A stretch of 10,779 nt of DNA from Clostridia bacterium. Lineage in GTDB: Bacteria; UBA6262; WVXT01. A program made the translations under genes and the position numbers. The stretch spans positions 1 through 10,779 of the forward strand of contig DAOVHK010000045.1 of assembly GCA_030671905.1 (NCBI GenBank), written 5' to 3'. A model generated the notes under the pieces. That model was not told the origin of the DNA, did no database searches, and worked only from the letters and a program-made list of their open reading frames with translations. This document shows positions 5,990-10,779 of this stretch, one piece after another (position 1 is the first letter of the stretch; the number at the start of each line of letters is the position of its first letter).

Positions 5990-6790
5990 ATGGTGCAGGT
6001 TGATGCGAAGATTTTAGAGAATAGAGAGATTGGGTCCCAGCGGTATAAGATGGCCCTTTCTGCTCCTCAAATTGGACGCCAGGCGAAGCCCGGCCAATTT
6101 ATTCATGTAAGAGTTTCTAAAAGTTTTCCTCCTCTTTTGCGCAGACCATTTAGCGTCCATCGTGTACAAGGTCAAAAGATTGAGATACTGTATAAGGTTA
6201 TGGGCAAAGGCACAGAAATTTTAAGCAGAAAGAAAGGAGGAGAATATCTGGATATTCTGGGTCCTTTGGGGAAGGGGTATCAGTTACCATCTGCCACATC
6301 AAAGATATCAGATATTATCCTTGTAGCCGGAGGCACAGGGGTGGCTTCCCTTCTCTTCTTGGCAGAATCGATTTCCGTTGCCAATCCCGAATTATCAATT
6401 CTCGTTCTCATTGGGGCTAAGAATAGAGAGGAACTTCTGTCTGAAGGAGATTTTAGGAGATTGGGTTGTGGGGTGGAAGTAGCTACGGAAAATGGCACAA
6501 AAGGATATAAGGGTCTGGTCAGTGAGCTTTTAGAAAAGTGCCTACCACTTTCAGGGGATAAACCTAAGTTAATAGTCTTTGCCTGTGGGCCTTCTGAGAT
6601 GCTAAAAATGATAGGAAAGATTTCCAGGAAACATCGATTTCCCTGTCAGGTTTCCTTAGAGGAACGCCTGGCCTGTGGAGTGGGTGCTTGCCTCGGTTGC
6701 GTGGTTAAAGCCAAAGGTTCTACTTACACTTATAAGCGAGTCTGTAAAGATGGCCCTGTCTTTGACGCTGGGGAGTTGATTTGGGAATGA
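5990..6790 (+). CDS. pyrK: Dihydroorotate dehydrogenase B electron-transfer subunit
   Basis: PyrK carries FAD and a 2Fe-2S cluster and passes electrons from the PyrD subunit to NAD+. The 266 residues show the ferredoxin-reductase FAD motif RRPFSVHR (51-58) and the dinucleotide site VAGGTGVASLL (112-122). CGPSEML (199-205) and the iron-sulfur ligands Cys229, Cys234, Cys237 and Cys252 (CxxxxCxxC plus one downstream Cys) follow. AGAGGA (5979-5984) lies five bases before the ATG. An in-frame GTG directly follows, but the ATG is preferred. The coding end overlaps pyrD, as expected for subunits of one PyrK2D2 complex. Confidence 0.95.
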   Translation: MVQVDAKILENREIGSQRYKMALSAPQIGRQAKPGQFIHVRVSKSFPPLLRRPFSVHRVQGQKIEILYKVMGKGTEILSRKKGGEYLDILGPLGKGYQLPSATSKISDIILVAGGTGVASLLFLAESISVANPELSILVLIGAKNREELLSEGDFRRLGCGVEVATENGTKGYKGLVSELLEKCLPLSGDKPKLIVFACGPSEMLKMIGKISRKHRFPCQVSLEERLACGVGACLGCVVKAKGSTYTYKRVCKDGPVFDAGELIWE

Positions 6791-7731
6791 TGCGAAAGGC
6801 AAAAGAGAAACCCCCGAATTTAGCAATAGAGCTCGCCGGAATTTCTTTGAAAAATCCTGTAATGGTCGCCTCGGGAACATTTGGCTACGGAGAAGAGTAT
6901 GCCCAGCTTGTAGATTTAAATAGGCTGGGAGCAATTGTTGCCAAGACCATTACTTTAAAGCCGAGGCTGGGAAACGAACCCCCCAGGATGGTGGAGACTG
7001 CCTCAGGGGTCCTAAACTCAATTGGTCTACAAAATGTTGGTATAGATGCGTTTATTAATGAGAAGTTACCGTTCTTCAGGGAATACGATGTTCCTTTAAT
7101 TGTGAGTATTGCTGGTGAGACCACAGATGAGTATGTGCAACTGGCGAAGACCTTGCAAGGAGAGAAGATTACCGGGCTGGAATTGAATCTTTCCTGTCCC
7201 AACATTAAATATGACAGAAAACTTATGTTCGCCCAGGATGCACAAGCGACTCATCAGGTGGTGAGTAGAGTAAGGAAGGCGACCAGCCTTCCCCTTATGG
7301 TGAAGCTTTCTCCTAATGTTACGGATATAGCTTCTATTGCCAAGATGTGTGAGGAAGCGGGAGCGGATGGAGTCTCCCTGATAAACACATTTACGGGTAT
7401 GGCAATAGACATAGAAAATAGAAAGCCCATATTACACCAGATTACAGGCGGACTTTCCGGTCCGGCAATTAAGCCGATAGCTCTCAGAATGGTCTATGAA
7501 GTCCATAAAACAGTGAAGATTCCCATAATCGGTATAGGTGGAATTATGACCGCTGGTGATGCCTTAGAATTTATTATTGCTGGTGCCAAAGCTGTGGCTA
7601 TTGGCACAGGTAACTTCGTTGATTCCCTAACCTCGATTAAGGTTATTGATGGAATAAGAGAATATATGGTAAAGAATAAAATTAAAGATATAAAATCGAT
7701 AGTAGGGAGCTTGAAGTGTCCGAAAAGCTAA
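6781..7731 (+). CDS. pyrD: Dihydroorotate dehydrogenase catalytic subunit, class 1B
   Basis: PyrD is the FMN-containing TIM-barrel subunit that oxidises dihydroorotate to orotate. The class 1B catalytic cysteine is Cys139 in NLSCPN. Other landmarks are ASGTFGYG (30-37), AKTITLKPR (54-62), VKLSPN (174-179), GGLSGPAIKP (223-232) and IGIGGI (250-255). The adjacent PyrK makes this the NAD-linked form usable without oxygen. Three starts are possible. TTG 6781 has GGGGAG (6770-6775) five bases upstream and gives 316 residues. ATG 6787 makes the classic ATGA overlap with the pyrK stop, and ATG 6790 is a third option. The downstream gene overlaps by 16 bases. Confidence 0.95.
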   Translation: MGMMRKAKEKPPNLAIELAGISLKNPVMVASGTFGYGEEYAQLVDLNRLGAIVAKTITLKPRLGNEPPRMVETASGVLNSIGLQNVGIDAFINEKLPFFREYDVPLIVSIAGETTDEYVQLAKTLQGEKITGLELNLSCPNIKYDRKLMFAQDAQATHQVVSRVRKATSLPLMVKLSPNVTDIASIAKMCEEAGADGVSLINTFTGMAIDIENRKPILHQITGGLSGPAIKPIALRMVYEVHKTVKIPIIGIGGIMTAGDALEFIIAGAKAVAIGTGNFVDSLTSIKVIDGIREYMVKNKIKDIKSIVGSLKCPKS

Positions 7732-8411
7732 TTGTAGCTCTTGATGTCGAAGAGATAGAAAAAGCAGAGAATTTAGTCGATTCTTTGATTTCCTATGCGA
7801 AGTTGTTTAAAGTTGGTAGCTTCCTGTTCACTGCCGAGGGCCCGAAAGTTTTAGATATGGTAGTAAAAAAAGGAGGGAAAGTATTCTTAGATTTAAAGTA
7901 TTGTGATATTCCCAACGTGGTGGCTAACTCTGTCAGAATGGCCCAAAGACACGGGGTCTTCTCTTTGACTCTCTCTATTCTTGGAGGGAGGAAGATGTTG
8001 GAGGAGGCAGCTTTGGTTCATCCCCGACCTCTCCTCTGGGGAGTTACAATTTTGACTAGCATAGATTCTCCCGATATGAAGGAACTGGGAATATCCAGAG
8101 AGATTGGTGATGAAGTTGTAGCTCTGGCGAAGATGGCCGAAAGCGCAGGATTGGAAGGTGTCGTGGCTTCCCCTCTTGAAATTGAGCTCATCAGGAAGGC
8201 TACCAGAAAAGATTTCATCATAGTGACCCCGGGGATAAGACCTCTGGTGGGGCAGAAGTCTTTACCTGATGACCAGAAAAGGGTAATGGCTCCTGGCGAA
8301 GCTTTAAGGAAGGGAGCCGACTATATCGTTGTAGGAAGGCCAATCATAGAAGCCCCCGACCCTGTTGGGGCAGTTAAAGCGATATTGCAGGAGATGGAAA
8401 AGTGGAGTTGA
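7716..8411 (+). CDS. pyrF: Orotidine-5'-phosphate decarboxylase
   Basis: PyrF decarboxylates OMP to UMP, the last step of the pathway. The 231-residue protein has ALD (8-10), FKVG with Lys32, the catalytic DxKxxD as DLKYCDIP (Asp59, Lys61, Asp64), VTILTS (110-115), TPGIRP (171-176), DDQKRVM (185-191) and the phosphate-gripping VGRPI (206-210). Odd point: the motif usually read TVHA-GG is LTLSILGG (84-91), with Ser87 where the family almost always has His. The GTG start at 7716 is supported by AGGGAG (7704-7709) six bases away. It overlaps pyrD by 16 bases and pyrE by 10, implying translational coupling. Everything else suggests a working enzyme. Confidence 0.94.
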   Translation: MSEKLIVALDVEEIEKAENLVDSLISYAKLFKVGSFLFTAEGPKVLDMVVKKGGKVFLDLKYCDIPNVVANSVRMAQRHGVFSLTLSILGGRKMLEEAALVHPRPLLWGVTILTSIDSPDMKELGISREIGDEVVALAKMAESAGLEGVVASPLEIELIRKATRKDFIIVTPGIRPLVGQKSLPDDQKRVMAPGEALRKGADYIVVGRPIIEAPDPVGAVKAILQEMEKWS

Positions 8412-8995
8412 CTGAGAGAGAGGTTTTAGAGATATTCCAGAAAAGTGGTGCACTGCTTTCCGGACACTTCAGGCTCTCTTCTGGTTTACATTCGAGCGAA
8501 TATCTTCAGTGTGCGTTGGTTCTTCAATATCCGGATTTGGCGGAAAAGCTTTGTAATCAACTCGCCTCTGAGTTTAAGCTTCGCGGGTCAAAGATTGATG
8601 CTGTCATCTCTCCCGCTATTGGAGGAATAATCGTTGGTCAAGAGGTGGCTAAAGTTTTAGGCTGTCGAGCCATATTCTGCGAGAGAGAAGAGGGCAAGAT
8701 GAAATTACGTCGTGGATTTGAAATACGAAAAGAGGAGAAAGAGGTAGTTGTAGAAGACGTAGTCACTACAGGTGGTTCGGTTAAGGAGATAGTAGAGATT
8801 GTGCAGGATGAGGGGGGAAAGGTGGAAGGAATAGGAGTAATTGTTGACCGTAGCAAACCTTCCTTTTCAGATGAGATGGCTACCCTAAATTTACCCTTAA
8901 ACAGTCTTCTGAGAATAGATATAGAGACTTATTCTCCAGAGGAGTGCCCAATTTGTAAGAAGGGAATCCCTTTACAAAAACCGGGAAGCAGATAA
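8402..8995 (+). CDS. pyrE: Orotate phosphoribosyltransferase
   Basis: PyrE transfers phosphoribose from PRPP to orotate, making OMP for PyrF. In 197 residues it shows SSGLHS (26-31), SPAIGGIIVGQEVA (70-83), the mobile-loop segment EREEGKMKLRRGF (94-106) and the PRPP motif VVVEDVVTTGGS (115-126). The tail ECPICKKGIP...KPGSR (181-197), with a CxxC pair, is characteristic of the Thermus-type subfamily rather than of the E. coli or B. subtilis enzymes. The GTG at 8402 has AGGAG (8389-8393) eight bases upstream; TTG 8408 is a weaker choice. It overlaps the pyrF end by 10 bases. The DUF1015 gene starts 10 bases after its stop. Confidence 0.95.
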   Translation: MELTEREVLEIFQKSGALLSGHFRLSSGLHSSEYLQCALVLQYPDLAEKLCNQLASEFKLRGSKIDAVISPAIGGIIVGQEVAKVLGCRAIFCEREEGKMKLRRGFEIRKEEKEVVVEDVVTTGGSVKEIVEIVQDEGGKVEGIGVIVDRSKPSFSDEMATLNLPLNSLLRIDIETYSPEECPICKKGIPLQKPGSR

Positions 8996-9005
8996 GAGGC
9001 AAAGG

Positions 9006-10331
9006 ATGGCCAATATTCTTCCTTTTAGAGGCATTTTCTATAATCGAGAAAAAATAAAGGAGCTATCGCGAGTCCTTGCTCCACCTTACGATATTATCTC
9101 TAGTGAGGCACAGGAAAGGTACTACGAGACGAGTCCATACAACGTAATTAGACTCATTTTAGAAAAAAAATTTCCCGGCGATAACGAAGCCAATAATAGA
9201 TATACCAGATCAGCCCAGTTTTTCCAGGAGTGGCTTGAGGAAGAGATACTAATAAGGGATGATTCGCCCGCTATCTATCTTCTGGAACAGGAATATGAAT
9301 TAAGAAGCGATATGTTCGGAGAGGTGGCTCCTAAAGGTAAAGGAAAAATTATTAAAAGGCGTGGCTTTATAGCTCTTACCCGGTTGGAGGATTTCTCTAA
9401 AGGAATAGTGCGACCACATGAAAGCACAATGGCTGAGCCAAAGAGAGATAGGTTGAATCTTATCAAAGCCTGCAGGGCAAACTTCTCCCAGATTTTTACC
9501 ACTTATGAGGATTTAGAAAATAGAATCGATAAATTGTGGGAGGAGAAAAAGAATGAGTCCCCGCTAATCGACATTATCAATGAAGAAAATATTAGACATA
9601 GATTGTGGAGAATAGACGACCAGAAGTCACTTAACTGGATAGCAGAAGGAATGAGAGATAAGAAATTGTTTATCGCCGATGGTCACCATCGTTATGAGAG
9701 TGCCCTGGAGTATCGAAATGAGTTAAGGAAGAATAATCCCAGACATTCGGCCCAGGAGAGTTATAACTATGTAATGTCATACTTTGTAAACATGAAAAAT
9801 GGTGGACTTGAGATTTTGCCTACCCATCGAGCAATCAGGAATTTTGAAGGATTTGATGAGAAGAAATTAATTGCGGAAGCAGGAAAATATTTTGATATAA
9901 AAATGCTTAACAACTTAAAAGAGTTATTAAGTCAAATGAAAGACGAGAAAGCAAAACACAGAATAGGAATGTATGTTGGTGGGAATGAATTTTATATATT
10001 AAGTTTGAAAGATGAAAGAATTACTAAAGAGTTGATTAAAGGAAGAGCGGAGATTTTTTGTGAACTCGACGTAGTAATATTGCACACTTTAATTATCGAG
10101 AAGGTTTTGAAAATTTCCCCGGAGAATCAACAAAGTATTACCTATTCCGAAAAGATTAATGAGATGGTTCGTAAAGTAAGAGATGGTTCGCACTGTGTAG
10201 CCTTTTTTCTCAGGCCGGTAAAAGTGTCTGAGTTTAAAGCCGTAGTTGAAGCCGAGGAGATAATGCCCAAAAAATCAACATTTTTTTATCCCAAGCTGTT
10301 GAGTGGTTTAGTAATTAATAGGATTGATTAG
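9006..10331 (+). CDS. DUF1015 family protein of unknown function
   Basis: This is a full-length (441 residues) member of the DUF1015 family (PF06245), recognisable from the opening LPFRGIFYN (5-13), APPYDII (25-31), RPHE (136-139) and ADGHHRYESAL (224-234). LPTHR (271-275) and a C-terminal KSTFFYPKLLSGL (423-435) complete the pattern. There is no signal peptide or membrane segment, so it is probably cytosolic. No biochemical role is established that I know of. The GHHR motif superficially recalls the ParB/sulfiredoxin-fold nucleotide-binding motif, which is speculation. The ATG is 10 bases after pyrE with TAAGAGG overlapping the pyrE stop, so it is transcribed with the pyr genes. That position may hint at a nucleotide- or PRPP-linked role, or may just be convenient packing. 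Confidence 0.88.
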   Translation: MANILPFRGIFYNREKIKELSRVLAPPYDIISSEAQERYYETSPYNVIRLILEKKFPGDNEANNRYTRSAQFFQEWLEEEILIRDDSPAIYLLEQEYELRSDMFGEVAPKGKGKIIKRRGFIALTRLEDFSKGIVRPHESTMAEPKRDRLNLIKACRANFSQIFTTYEDLENRIDKLWEEKKNESPLIDIINEENIRHRLWRIDDQKSLNWIAEGMRDKKLFIADGHHRYESALEYRNELRKNNPRHSAQESYNYVMSYFVNMKNGGLEILPTHRAIRNFEGFDEKKLIAEAGKYFDIKMLNNLKELLSQMKDEKAKHRIGMYVGGNEFYILSLKDERITKELIKGRAEIFCELDVVILHTLIIEKVLKISPENQQSITYSEKINEMVRKVRDGSHCVAFFLRPVKVSEFKAVVEAEEIMPKKSTFFYPKLLSGLVINRID

Positions 10332-10343
10332 AGGCAAGGAAAT

Positions 10344-10361
10344 GGCACCGTAAACGGTGCC
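10344..10361. repeat. Perfect 7-bp inverted repeat between the DUF1015 and TPR genes
   Basis: GGCACCG (10344-10350) and CGGTGCC (10355-10361) pair perfectly around TAAA. The hairpin is GC-rich and stable but is followed by CGACCAGGAAGG, not a T-tract, so it is not a standard intrinsic terminator. It sits 12 bases after the DUF1015 stop and 17 bases before the next start. It might be a processing or mRNA-stabilising hairpin, or an operator. Confidence 0.6.
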
Positions 10362-10378
10362 CGACCAGGAAGGTGAAC

Positions 10379-10779
10379 ATGAAAAAGATATTTCTGTTGG
10401 TTACTGTTCTTTTGCTGATTGGCTGGCTACCCAATATTTCTCTCCAAGCAACTGAGGTTGAGAATGAGCCTGTCTTCCACTACCTTTTGGGGAGCATCTA
10501 TTATGAGGACGGGGATATAAGAGCTGCTGCTTCAGAATATGAAAAGGCGGTGCAACTGGATAGCAGTTCACCATTTCTTCACATGGAGCTGGGAAAAGTA
10601 TATTATGCTTTAGGTCGGTTCGATGAGGCGGTGGAGGAGTTTTATAGGACTTTGAATTTCCAAGAAAATAATCGAGAGGCTTACCAGTATTTGGCGGAGA
10701 TTTACAAAAGGAAAGAACAAGAATCGGAAGCCATTGAATTTTATAAAAAGATAATAGAGTTGAATCCTGAAGATTTGGA
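10379..10779 (+). CDS. Secreted or periplasmic TPR-repeat protein (partial, runs off the window)
   Basis: The ATG has AGGAAGG (10367-10373) five bases upstream, and the frame stays open for 133 codons to the window edge. Residues 1-24 are a Sec signal peptide: Lys-Lys, a hydrophobic core, then a likely cleavage after Leu-Gln-Ala (22-24). There is no lipobox cysteine. Three tetratricopeptide repeats of exactly 34 residues follow (31-64, 65-98, 99-132), each with the Leu-Gly-x-x-Tyr / Ala-x-x-x-Tyr/Phe pattern and ending near Leu-Asp/Asn-Pro. TPR arrays are protein-interaction scaffolds; the partner and role cannot be told from this part. It lies 47 bases after the DUF1015 gene and may share its transcript. 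Confidence 0.88.
   Translation, partial: MKKIFLLVTVLLLIGWLPNISLQATEVENEPVFHYLLGSIYYEDGDIRAAASEYEKAVQLDSSSPFLHMELGKVYYALGRFDEAVEEFYRTLNFQENNREAYQYLAEIYKRKEQESEAIEFYKKIIELNPEDL

Noticed and set aside
8445..8630. 61-codon + strand frame inside pyrE
   Set aside because: It overlaps conserved pyrE sequence in another frame and has no ribosome site or family features.
1..10779. CRISPR arrays, tRNA or rRNA genes, transposases, toxin-antitoxin or defence genes
   Set aside because: I saw no regularly spaced repeats, no clover-leaf or ribosomal signatures and no such protein motifs in reading both strands. Apart from the annotated gaps, the window is filled by housekeeping genes.

Overview
The window is about 10.8 kb from a bacterial chromosome of moderate to low GC. 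Nearly all of it is coded on the + strand, with strong GGAGG-type ribosome sites, frequent GTG/TTG starts and AGA/AGG-rich arginine codons. The gene set (PyrR-headed pyrimidine cluster, NAD-linked class 1B dihydroorotate dehydrogenase PyrD+PyrK, MalK-type sugar ABC ATPase, GAF-HD-GYP regulator, DUF1015 protein) fits an anaerobic, possibly uncultivated lineage with Firmicutes-like metabolism. The sequence alone does not let me assign a phylum.

Layout. Positions 1-96 hold the last 31 codons of an unrecognised gene, overlapped by a near-consensus promoter (76-104) for a UgpC/MsmX/MalK-type ABC ATPase (149-1252). A 275-base stretch follows, up to the preferred start of the next gene. It holds possible promoters, a well-marked ribosome site with only a tiny ORF behind it, and an intrinsic terminator (1432-1476). 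The next gene is a cytosolic coiled-coil/GAF/HD-GYP protein (preferred start 1528, end 2748), closed by two tandem hairpins with T-tracts.

Positions 2873-10331 form one apparent transcription unit. A strong extended -10 promoter (2873-2901) drives pyrR, pyrB, pyrC, pyrK, pyrD, pyrF and pyrE, then a DUF1015-family gene. pyrK-pyrD, pyrD-pyrF and pyrF-pyrE overlap, which points to translational coupling. Together the enzymes take carbamoyl phosphate and aspartate to UMP: PyrB makes carbamoyl-aspartate, PyrC dihydroorotate, PyrD/PyrK orotate (electrons to NAD+), PyrE OMP and PyrF UMP. Carbamoyl phosphate synthase (carAB/pyrAA-AB) and a uracil permease are not in the cluster. The window ends in the first 133 codons of a secreted TPR protein.

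I do not see an undescribed defence or mobile system; most of the window is ordinary housekeeping DNA. The points most worth a second look are: the pyrR-pyrB gap hairpin, which could be a decayed REP-like palindrome or a PyrR site; PyrR substitutions at several RNA-contact positions; a His-to-Ser change in a conserved PyrF motif; the DUF1015 gene in the pyr operon; and the terminator just ahead of the HD-GYP gene.
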